This document shows, in pieces, positions 1 to 5,998 of a stretch of DNA of 6,814 nt (the first letter of the stretch is position 1; every line of letters begins with the position of its first letter). Source of the DNA: Pseudobutyrivibrio sp. (GTDB taxonomy: Bacteria; Bacillota_A; Clostridia; Lachnospirales; Lachnospiraceae). The notes beneath the pieces were generated by a model. The model was given only the letters and a program-made list of their open reading frames with translations. It made no database searches and had not been told where the DNA came from. Made by a program: the position numbers and the translations under genes. Location: positions 1 to 6,814 of the forward strand of contig JAILNO010000139.1 of assembly GCA_024691465.1 (NCBI GenBank), given 5' to 3'.

Positions 1-83
1 TGAAGACAATCTCCAGAATTACCTATAACTAGTATAAATCTATGGGCTCTAAATTACTAATAAAAATAATCTTAAATCTTTCT

Positions 84-126
84 AAAAAAAGAGTATCCTA
101 GGAACCCCGTTCTTCCTAGGATACTC
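84..126 (-). terminator. Intrinsic terminator after aspartate kinase
   Basis: A perfect 14-bp inverted repeat (arms 91-104 and 113-126) surrounds an 8-base loop. On the minus strand the second arm runs directly into seven T residues (84-90). The stem begins 22 bases past the aspartokinase stop codon, the usual position for a Rho-independent terminator. Both arms contain CCTAGG. There is no T tract on the plus-strand side, so it should work only for minus-strand transcripts. The 83 bases to the left (1-83) are AT-rich and show no gene. Confidence 0.93.
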
Positions 127-148
127 CACCCCAATATATTAATAAGTC

Positions 149-1471
149 TTAAAGTCTAGTAGTAACGAAGATATCATAGATAGCCTTGACAGCCTTCTCG
201 AAATCCTCATTCTCAACACCGATGATGATATTGAGCTCTGATGAACCCTGATCAATCATGCGGACATTGACACGAGCGTGGCTAAGTGCTGAGAAGATAC
301 GACCAGCAGTACCGCGGGTGCTCCTCATACCACGACCTACTACGGCAATGAGTGCAAGATCTGACTCAATCTCGATAGAATCAGGTGAGCAATTCCTGTG
401 GATAGCAGAAACTACAGCCTGCTCCTTATTAATGAACTCATCCTCATGTACCACAACTGTCATAGTGTCGATACCTGAAGGCATATGCTCGATATTGATA
501 CCATTATCCTCAAAAGCTGATAGAGCCTTACGACAGAAACCTACCTCTGAGTTCATAAGTGACTTAGTGATAAGTACTGTGCAGAATCCCTTCTTACCAG
601 CAATACCTGTGATGACATACTCATTGCGCTGTCCTGTGCTCTCAACGATCCATGTACCATCATCCTCAGGACGGTTAGTATTCTTAATATTAATAGGAAT
701 ACCAGCAGAACGTACAGGGAAGATAGCATCCTCATGGAGTACTGATGCACCCATGTATGAAAGCTCTCTAAGCTCTCTGTATGTAATAGTCTGCATAGCA
801 ACTGGATCCTTAACTATACGTGGATCACAGATTAAGAAGCCTGATACGTCAGTCCAGTTCTCATATACATCTACCTTAGCTGCTCCAGCTACGATAGAAC
901 CAGTCACATCAGAACCACCTCTAGAGAAGGTCTTAACCTTGCCATCCTTACCACAGCCGTAGAATCCTGGGATTACCGCACGTGGATGCTCCTCGAGAGC
1001 CTTAGCCATAGTCTTCTCTGTCTTATATGAATTAAGGAATCCTTCCTCATTGAAAAAGATAACATCCTTAGCATCGATGAAATCATAGCCTAAATACTCA
1101 GCCATAATCTTACCATTGAGGAACTCACCACGGCTTGCCAGATAATCAAGGGATAAATCAGCCTTAATATCCTCTGCAATCTGCTTGAACTCTTCATCGA
1201 GAGTAAATCCCTTCAAATCAAGACCTGTGATAATCTCATCATAACGAGCCTTAATTGCTGCCAGGTTAGAAGAGACATCCTTGCCAGCCTTAGCTGCTTC
1301 GTAAGTACCGATAAGCATATCGGTGACCTTAGTGTCTTTGCTATTCCTCTTACCAGGTGCAGAAGGTACTACGAATACTCTATTCTCATCTGCATGAATA
1401 ATGTCGCCAACCTTCTTAAACTGATTGGCATCTGCTAGTGAACTTCCTCCAAATTTAACTACCTTTTTCAT
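149..1471 (-). CDS. Aspartate kinase (aspartokinase), monofunctional
   Basis: This enzyme phosphorylates L-aspartate with ATP to 4-aspartyl phosphate (EC 2.7.2.4), the committed cytosolic step towards lysine, threonine, methionine and diaminopimelate. The 440-residue protein has the N-terminal KFGGSS motif (6-11), SRGE (113-116), FSRGGSDVTGS (182-192), TDVSGFLICDPR (207-218) and LSYMGASVLHEDAI (237-250), all typical of the amino-acid kinase domain. Two ACT regulatory domains follow at about 297-365 and 372-440, so feedback inhibition by an end product is expected; which one cannot be read from sequence. No homoserine dehydrogenase domain is fused. The segment after strand 2 reads VPSAPGKRNSKDTKVTD, a variant of the usual VSA-GG-TD. 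The start is supported by AAAGGAAA about 7 bases upstream. The gene has its own putative promoter/operator and ends at a strong terminator. Symbols such as lysC or thrA-like cannot be chosen safely. Confidence 0.96.
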   Translation of the reverse strand: MKKVVKFGGSSLADANQFKKVGDIIHADENRVFVVPSAPGKRNSKDTKVTDMLIGTYEAAKAGKDVSSNLAAIKARYDEIITGLDLKGFTLDEEFKQIAEDIKADLSLDYLASRGEFLNGKIMAEYLGYDFIDAKDVIFFNEEGFLNSYKTEKTMAKALEEHPRAVIPGFYGCGKDGKVKTFSRGGSDVTGSIVAGAAKVDVYENWTDVSGFLICDPRIVKDPVAMQTITYRELRELSYMGASVLHEDAIFPVRSAGIPINIKNTNRPEDDGTWIVESTGQRNEYVITGIAGKKGFCTVLITKSLMNSEVGFCRKALSAFEDNGINIEHMPSGIDTMTVVVHEDEFINKEQAVVSAIHRNCSPDSIEIESDLALIAVVGRGMRSTRGTAGRIFSALSHARVNVRMIDQGSSELNIIIGVENEDFEKAVKAIYDIFVTTRL

Positions 1472-1530
1472 TGCTATTTCCTTTTCTATATTAATTATTT
1501 AATTAATGCTAAAAACAGCTCAGCCTTAAT

Positions 1531-1559
1531 ATAGTATCATAATACTTTAGTGATTTAAA
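1531..1559 (-). promoter_or_regulatory. Putative promoter of aspartate kinase
   Basis: On the minus strand TTTAAA (1559-1554), a 17-base spacer and TACTAT (1536-1531) give a weak sigma-A-like promoter. The same arrangement occurs before the ABC importer. Transcription would begin near 1524, leaving a leader of roughly 50 bases. An alternative pair is TTAGCA (1566-1561), 16 bases, TATTAT (1544-1539); it also places the palindrome in the spacer. Neither is proven. Confidence 0.45.
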
Positions 1560-1561
1560 GT
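1544..1561 (-). promoter_or_regulatory. Putative operator, 18-bp palindrome, before aspartate kinase
   Basis: The minus strand reads ACTTTAAATCACTAAAGT: two 7-base arms around a 4-base centre, with the outer six bases of each arm perfectly complementary. All 14 arm positions match the palindrome at 4456-4473. It overlaps the likely -35 hexamer and promoter spacer, where a bound protein would block RNA polymerase. It lies 72 bases upstream of the start codon. The position and duplication point to a repressor site. The regulator is not in the window. Confidence 0.6.
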
Positions 1562-1578
1562 GCTAACTTGCATAAAAG

Positions 1579-2379
1579 TTACGAAAGTAAAACTCTATCG
1601 TTGTCTAATTCCTCTCCTGCTCCTGACTTGAACTTCTCAAGCAGGTCAGCCACAGTGAGCTTAGACCTCTCTTCACCCTCAGTATCGAATACCACTCGAC
1701 CTGCATTCATCATAAGTGTACGATTACCCACCTCAAGTGCCTGATGCATATTGTGAGTAACCATGAGGCAGGTGATGCCTCTCTCCTGCACGATGGACTT
1801 GGTAAGGTCTAGTACCTTTTCCGCGGTAGCGGGATCAAGGGCTGCTGTGTGCTCATCTAAGAGTAGTAGCTTAGGTGTGACGAAGGTGGCCATCAGTAGT
1901 GTAAGTGCCTGACGCTGTCCTCCCGATAGCAGACCTACAGGCTGCTTCATCCTGTCCTCCAGTCCCATACCAAGAAGGGATAGCTGCTCCCTGAATCTAG
2001 CCTTGTCCTTAGAGCTGATTCTAGAGAACAACTGGCTGGATGAGTGTGATGCTCTAAGATAAGCCAGGGCCATATTCTCCTCTATAGTCATGTTAGGTGC
2101 AGTACCCTTGAGTGGGTCCTGGAAAAGGTGACCAATCACCTTACTTCTAACGAATTCCTTCTTAAATGTAATATCCTCTCCATCCAGATAGATATTGCCC
2201 TCATCCACAATAAATGTACCTGCAATGGCATTGAACATGGTGGACTTGCCAGCTCCATTGGAGCCTACGATAGTAGCGAAATCTCCATCCTTAAGGTCGA
2301 GGGATAGATTGGTAAGGGCCGCCTTCTCATTGACTGTGCCAGGGTTGAAGGTCTTAGAAATATTATCAAGCTTAAGCAT
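1579..2379 (-). CDS. ABC importer ATP-binding protein (TrpXYZ-type, COG1101-like)
   Basis: This is the cytoplasmic ATPase that powers the importer encoded with the two genes before it. All nucleotide-binding motifs are present in its 266 residues: Walker A GSNGAGKST (39-47), Q-loop Gln87 in FQDP, signature LSGGQRQ (151-157), Walker B with LLLLDEHTAALDP (171-183) and the switch histidine His209 in VTHN. The length is normal for a single-domain importer ATPase. A C-terminal extension of about 20 residues (DLLEKFKSG onward) is typical of this group as I know it. The start codon overlaps the permease stop by one base (TAATG at 2379), and a strong GGGAGGTG ribosome binding site lies inside the end of the permease gene, so coupled translation is likely. 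The stop is only 17 bases before the aspartokinase operator, with no terminator between. Substrate is inferred from the family: probably an aromatic or related amino acid. Confidence 0.93.
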   Translation of the reverse strand: MLKLDNISKTFNPGTVNEKAALTNLSLDLKDGDFATIVGSNGAGKSTMFNAIAGTFIVDEGNIYLDGEDITFKKEFVRSKVIGHLFQDPLKGTAPNMTIEENMALAYLRASHSSSQLFSRISSKDKARFREQLSLLGMGLEDRMKQPVGLLSGGQRQALTLLMATFVTPKLLLLDEHTAALDPATAEKVLDLTKSIVQERGITCLMVTHNMHQALEVGNRTLMMNAGRVVFDTEGEERSKLTVADLLEKFKSGAGEELDNDRVLLS

Positions 2380-3323
2380 TATTTCACCTCCCCTTTCACA
2401 GCGCCTCTGTAGTTGACGAACTCTCTCTTCTTGAGAGCCAGCTTCCTCTTAACATATGGAGCTGCAATAGCCACAGCTACGATGAGGGCTGACACCAGCT
2501 TAAGTGCCTCAGCTGGTACTGAGAGACGAAGTGCTATAGCCACTATGAATCTATATAGTACAGAACCTAAGATAGTTCCGATGATACGTCTGAGCATGCT
2601 ACCCTTATTGCCGATCAAGGTCTGGCCAATGATAAGTGAAGCCAGCGCTATGGTAACCATACCTGTACCTATATTGATATCAGCTGACTTCTGATACTGT
2701 GCAATCAGAGCACCAGACAGGCCTGTAAGGGAATTGGCAAGACACAGTCCCACTGTAATTGTAAATGTAGGATTGATAGATGATGACTTAACCATCTCTG
2801 CATTATCACCTGTGGCACGTATAGACATACCCAGTGTAGTGCCAAGGAACCACCACAGAATAACTGATATAAGCACCACTATGGCAACCACCAGGATTAC
2901 CTTGTACCAGTCGCCTATGAAGCTTGCCCCAAGGGTATCCTTACCTATAGAAAAAAGTGTGTCACATCCAAATAGATTGGCAATAGATGAGAATCCCATC
3001 ACCGCAATATTGATGGTGTATAATCCTGTATTCACAATAATACCTGCCAGAATGGACTCAACTCCCAGTCTAGTCTGTAGGAATGCTGTGACGAATCCTG
3101 CCATAGCGCCTGATACCATAGCTGCAATCAGCGCCAAGAATGGATGACCAGCCAGGGTAACCATAGCCCCCACTGCGCAGCCCAAGGTAAAGCAACCATC
3201 AGTGGTAAGATCTGCAATATTAAGAATTGTAAATGAAATAAAAAGTGCCAAAGCAACTAGGGCGTAGATACACCCTAGTTCTAAAGCACTCTGAAAGATC
3301 GAAATAGTAAAAATAGACGACAT
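2379..3323 (-). CDS. ABC importer permease (TrpXYZ-type, COG4120-like)
   Basis: This integral membrane subunit forms the substrate pathway of the importer. It belongs to the BPD_transp_2 (LivH/RbsC-like) permease class, judged by its overall pattern. The 314 residues hold about eight or nine hydrophobic segments. The cytoplasmic loop GMSIRATGDNAEMVKSSSIN, about two thirds of the way to the midpoint of the second half, corresponds to the ATPase-coupling loop of this class. The motifs FTILNIADLTTDGCFTLG near the N-terminus and SLIIGQTL in the C-terminal half are also typical. The C-terminus is basic (KRKLALKKRE), fitting a cytoplasmic tail. The start overlaps the stop of the binding-protein gene by one base (TAATG at 3323) and is preceded by GAGGAG about 8 bases upstream. 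It is the middle gene of a binding protein-permease-ATPase operon. Only one permease gene is present, so a homodimer is expected. Confidence 0.92.
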   Translation of the reverse strand: MSSIFTISIFQSALELGCIYALVALALFISFTILNIADLTTDGCFTLGCAVGAMVTLAGHPFLALIAAMVSGAMAGFVTAFLQTRLGVESILAGIIVNTGLYTINIAVMGFSSIANLFGCDTLFSIGKDTLGASFIGDWYKVILVVAIVVLISVILWWFLGTTLGMSIRATGDNAEMVKSSSINPTFTITVGLCLANSLTGLSGALIAQYQKSADINIGTGMVTIALASLIIGQTLIGNKGSMLRRIIGTILGSVLYRFIVAIALRLSVPAEALKLVSALIVAVAIAAPYVKRKLALKKREFVNYRGAVKGEVK

Positions 3324-4390
3324 TACTCAAACTCCTCAGCTGTCTGAACTTCCACGAAGCCATCGCACATATCGCGAATCTTCTCATAGTCTAAATCAAG
3401 TGATGCAGCTGTCTCAGTATTAACTGTAGCTGTACCATTGTCTAGAGTCTTGACTGCAAGAGTAGCTGGGTCAGCTCCCTTAACAAGGATCTCAGCTACC
3501 ATATTAGCTGTCTCCTCACCAAGTGTAGCGTAATTGACGCCATATCCTAAGTATGCACCATTAAGTGCAAATGAATCAGCACCACAGTAGTGTGGGATAC
3601 CTGCATCGATGAACTTCTCATAGATAGCAAGCTCTGCTGTCATGATTGTATTATCAGTAGGTGTGAAGATTGCCTCAACCTCCTCAGCAACCAGCGCATC
3701 TGCTGCAAGCATGACCTCATCATTAGATGTACCTGTCTTCTCAACATAGTCAATACCTGCTGCATCCATATATGCCTTAGCTGCCTCAATAGGAGCTGCT
3801 GATGAATCCTGGCTCTTGTCATAGAGTAAGCCTACCTTCTGTAGGTCTCTATTCTGTGCAACCATGAGATCGAATACAGCCTCTGTATTAAGGGCATCTG
3901 ATGTACCTGTAACATTAGCACCTGGAGCATCGTTGCTTGCAACCAGACCTGCTCCCTCTGGATCAGAAACTGCTGCGAATACAACTGGAATCTGATTATC
4001 CTCTGTAGCTGCCTGACAGATCATAGCTGTAGGTGTAGCGATAGGAACCAACACATCCACCTCATCATTGATAAGCTCAGCTACCATCTGATTGATTGTA
4101 GTAGAGTCAGCCTGACCATTGCAGTAGTAATCCTCATACTCGAAGGTGCAGCCATTCTCCTCAGCAAGCACATCCAGCTGTGACTCTAAGTTAGCAACGA
4201 TCTGATTAAGTGAAGCATCATCCACATACTGGATAATACCTACCTTGAAGGTCTTACCCTCAGCTGATGCAGCCTCCTCAGTCTCAACTGTTGCAGTATC
4301 CTTAGTCTCAACTTCCTCAGTCTTACTGCAACCCACCAATGCTCCTACCATAGTAAGAGCTAATATCATCGAAAATAATTTCTTTTTCAT
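3323..4390 (-). CDS. ABC importer substrate-binding lipoprotein (ABC_sub_bind family, TrpX-like)
   Basis: This extracellular, membrane-anchored protein captures the ligand and delivers it to the permease. It has 355 residues from the chosen start. A lipoprotein signal peptide (KKK then a hydrophobic run) ends in the lipobox LVGC, with lipidated Cys21. An acidic linker of about 25 residues rich in Thr and Glu follows, then a two-lobed periplasmic-binding fold. Family-like segments include KVGIIQYVDDASLNQIV, VDVLVPIATPTAMICQAA, IPVVFAAVSDPEGAGLV and NVTGTSDALNTE. Relatives named TrpX in streptococci and a tyrosine-binding lipoprotein in Clostridioides difficile bind aromatic amino acids. The ligand here is inferred as similar, not shown. 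A TTG codon at 4405 would add MRRKY, but those codons are the ribosome binding site itself, so ATG at 4390 is preferred. It is the first gene of the importer operon, behind a putative operator and promoter. Confidence 0.92.
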   Translation of the reverse strand: MKKKLFSMILALTMVGALVGCSKTEEVETKDTATVETEEAASAEGKTFKVGIIQYVDDASLNQIVANLESQLDVLAEENGCTFEYEDYYCNGQADSTTINQMVAELINDEVDVLVPIATPTAMICQAATEDNQIPVVFAAVSDPEGAGLVASNDAPGANVTGTSDALNTEAVFDLMVAQNRDLQKVGLLYDKSQDSSAAPIEAAKAYMDAAGIDYVEKTGTSNDEVMLAADALVAEEVEAIFTPTDNTIMTAELAIYEKFIDAGIPHYCGADSFALNGAYLGYGVNYATLGEETANMVAEILVKGADPATLAVKTLDNGTATVNTETAASLDLDYEKIRDMCDGFVEVQTAEEFE

Positions 4391-4396
4391 ATATTT

Positions 4397-4402
4397 CCTC
4401 CT
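4397..4402 (-). promoter_or_regulatory. Ribosome binding site that fixes the lipoprotein start
   Basis: The minus strand reads AGGAGG here, a perfect Shine-Dalgarno core, followed by six bases (AAATAT) and the ATG at 4390. A longer reading from TTG at 4405 would translate this site as Arg-Arg, so the shorter start, which also gives a normal signal peptide beginning MKKK, is chosen. Confidence 0.9.
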
Positions 4403-4442
4403 CAATGTTACTTCCAGAATCTCCCTAGAAAACTTAAAGCTT

Positions 4443-4471
4443 ATTCTACCACATTACTTTAGCAAGTTAAA
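4443..4471 (-). promoter_or_regulatory. Putative promoter of the ABC importer operon
   Basis: On the minus strand TTTAAC (4471-4466), a 17-base spacer and TAGAAT (4448-4443, five of six consensus bases) form a plausible sigma-A promoter. Transcription would start near 4436, giving a leader of about 46 bases. The layout of hexamers relative to the palindrome is the same as before aspartokinase. The -35 element is poor, so an activator or simply a weak promoter is possible. Confidence 0.5.
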
Positions 4472-4473
4472 GT
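4456..4473 (-). promoter_or_regulatory. Putative operator, 18-bp palindrome, before the ABC importer
   Basis: The minus strand reads ACTTTAACTTGCTAAAGT. Its 7-base arms are identical to those of the site at 1544-1561; only the 4-base centre differs. It overlaps the putative -35 hexamer and spacer and lies 65 bases before the lipoprotein start. It begins only two bases after the stop codon of the MATE gene. A shared transcription factor acting on both sites is the simplest reading; amino-acid-responsive repression is an inference. Confidence 0.63.
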
Positions 4474-4475
4474 GG

Positions 4476-5828
4476 TTATCTGGTCAAATCCTTAACCCAT
4501 TTATACTTCTTATAATGATAGAAGACCCATGGCAACTTGCCCACCTCATCTATACAGGTGCAGGCATATACAGCAAGCACTGGCCAGTGGAATACGAAGG
4601 CTCCTAAGAGCGCCAGTGGTACAGCCAGACACCACATACTCACAGCCAAAGAGTATACGTCAAATAATGTATCTCCTCCCGCTCCGAATATTCCATTAAT
4701 GACAACTGTATTAATGGCGCGTCCTATCATGTAAAAGGCCATGATAATCATCATGCCAATCAGATAGTCGTGAGCCTGAGGAGTAAGTATCATATAGTTC
4801 ACCACAAGTGGTGTCACAAGCAGTATGATGGCTGTTGATAGGAAGCCCACATACACTGACAGCTTGGCCACGCGACCTCCGTATAGCTTGCCTCTCTCAA
4901 GATTGCCAGCCCCCAGCTCATTACCTACCACGATACCGCCAGCGGCACTGATACCATCACATAGACAGCACATTAGATCTCTCACAACCGCCGCAACTGA
5001 ATTGGCCGCTGCTGCATCTGGTCCCAGATGTCCCATGATGGCTGTGTAGGAAGTGAATCCCACACCCCAGAACATGGCAGCACCCGCCAGAGGTAGGCCA
5101 CACTTAACATAGTCTCTCGTAAGCAGTCTGTCTCTCACCAGCAGGTCCCCAACAGTAGGATGTATGAAATCCTTCTGGAAGGACGATACAAATGCCCATA
5201 CCAGCTCAATGATTCTGGCAATGAGTGTAGCCCATGCTGCACCTGCAGCTCCCATGGCAGGTATCCCCATGAATCCGAATATGAATACGCCATTTAATAT
5301 AATATTAATAACCACTGCGCCTGAACTGATTAAGGCACTCCTGTCAGCATGTCCTGTGACACGCATCATTCCTAGGAAGCACTGTGAGAATCCAGTCAAA
5401 AGATACGACCAACCAGCAATCCTCAAGTAGGTGATACCTATCTCAATCAGGGCATCATCTCCAGCAAATATCATCATTAGATACCTAGGAAAAACAACGC
5501 AAGCCACGCAGAATATTACGGATATAACAAAAGCTATCCTGATACTCATACCAAATATCTTATGAATAGTCTTCTTATCACCCTTGCCCCAATACTGGGC
5601 TCCAAGGATTGCAATGGAACCTGTGACTGCAGAGAGCATCATATTCTGAATGAACTGCACCTGTGTAGCCAAGGATACAGCCGCCATAGAATTCTGCTCT
5701 ACCCTTCCAAGCATCACCGCATCACAAGCTGCCACAAGAGCAAGCATCAGCGCCTGGAAAGCTATTGGCAGAGTGAGATTCCATAACCTTTTAATAAACC
5801 CCTTGTCCTCAAACATTCTGTCTTTCAT
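4476..5828 (-). CDS. MATE family efflux transporter
   Basis: This is a multidrug and toxic compound extrusion family antiporter in the cytoplasmic membrane. Members use a sodium or proton gradient to export cationic compounds. The 450-residue length and about twelve hydrophobic segments in two homologous halves match the family. Recognisable positions are the first helix with LPIAFQALMLALVAACDAVMLGRV, GAQYWGKGD (76-84), LGMMRVTGHAD (152-162), MGAAGAAWATLIAR (192-205), GNELGAGN (302-309) and FGAGGDT (381-387). The GAQYWGKGD and GNELGAGN segments occupy equivalent places in the two halves. The start at 5828 has GGAAG about 7 bases upstream; Met5 is an alternative. The substrate cannot be predicted. 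It precedes the importer operon on the same strand with no visible terminator, but the importer has its own putative promoter, so a functional link is uncertain. It is divergent from the diguanylate cyclase gene. Confidence 0.94.
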   Translation of the reverse strand: MKDRMFEDKGFIKRLWNLTLPIAFQALMLALVAACDAVMLGRVEQNSMAAVSLATQVQFIQNMMLSAVTGSIAILGAQYWGKGDKKTIHKIFGMSIRIAFVISVIFCVACVVFPRYLMMIFAGDDALIEIGITYLRIAGWSYLLTGFSQCFLGMMRVTGHADRSALISSGAVVINIILNGVFIFGFMGIPAMGAAGAAWATLIARIIELVWAFVSSFQKDFIHPTVGDLLVRDRLLTRDYVKCGLPLAGAAMFWGVGFTSYTAIMGHLGPDAAAANSVAAVVRDLMCCLCDGISAAGGIVVGNELGAGNLERGKLYGGRVAKLSVYVGFLSTAIILLVTPLVVNYMILTPQAHDYLIGMMIIMAFYMIGRAINTVVINGIFGAGGDTLFDVYSLAVSMWCLAVPLALLGAFVFHWPVLAVYACTCIDEVGKLPWVFYHYKKYKWVKDLTR

Positions 5829-5998
5829 ACACTTCTTCCTTTACTATAGTATTAACTTCTATTAAAACATATCTGCACAAATTATTGCACTAGTTAATGC
5901 ATAACCCTCATTCCCTTATTGAATTTATCTTTAGTCCCATCTATGTTACTATTAATATGTAACTTTAAAATATTTCTACAACAATAATGGTATAGCTA
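5829..5998. other. Divergent intergenic region between MATE and GGDEF genes
   Basis: These 170 AT-rich bases must carry the promoters of both flanking genes. I could not find a convincing minus-strand promoter for the MATE gene; TTGTGC (5880-5875), 18 bases and GTTAAT is the best and is poor. The ribosome binding site for MATE (AAAGGAAG) lies at 5836-5843. There is no copy of the 18-bp palindrome seen before the importer and aspartokinase, only isolated half-sites. No terminator, RNA gene or small ORF is supported. Confidence 0.6.
5919..5947 (+). promoter_or_regulatory. Possible promoter for the GGDEF gene
   Basis: TTGAAT (5919-5924), a 17-base spacer and TATGTT (5942-5947) match four of six bases in each sigma-A hexamer, with ideal spacing. 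Transcription would start near 5954, about 45 bases before the ATG. In AT-rich DNA such matches are common, so this is tentative. Confidence 0.3.

Noticed and set aside
258..962. A 234-codon open frame on the plus strand inside aspartate kinase
   Set aside because: It is antisense to a gene with clear enzyme motifs, has a Ser/Pro/Ile-rich composition typical of shadow frames, and shows no recognisable domain.
1508..1530. Possible terminator in the aspartokinase leader (minus strand GGCTGAGCTG followed by TTTTT)
   Set aside because: No stem longer than about three pairs can be formed, so the T run alone is not enough for a terminator or attenuator call.
3590..3822. Short open frames on both strands within the binding-protein gene
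   Set aside because: The translations are low-complexity (Cys/Leu- or Arg/Leu-rich), lack family features and overlap a well-supported lipoprotein gene.
5887..5905. GCACTAGTTAATGC, resembling the left half of an Escherichia coli trp operator
   Set aside because: Only one half matches; the other half departs from the consensus and the stretch is not a good palindrome. It also does not resemble the two palindromes in this window.
5961..5971. ACTTTAA half-site of the shared palindrome in the MATE/GGDEF gap
   Set aside because: The expected second arm (CTAAAGT after four bases) is absent; the sequence there is TTTCTAC. A further half-site in the GGDEF gene near 6061-6067 also has no partner.
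5987..5995. A two-codon ATG-GTA-TAG minicistron just before the GGDEF start
   Set aside because: It has no ribosome binding site and is too short to be told from chance in AT-rich sequence.
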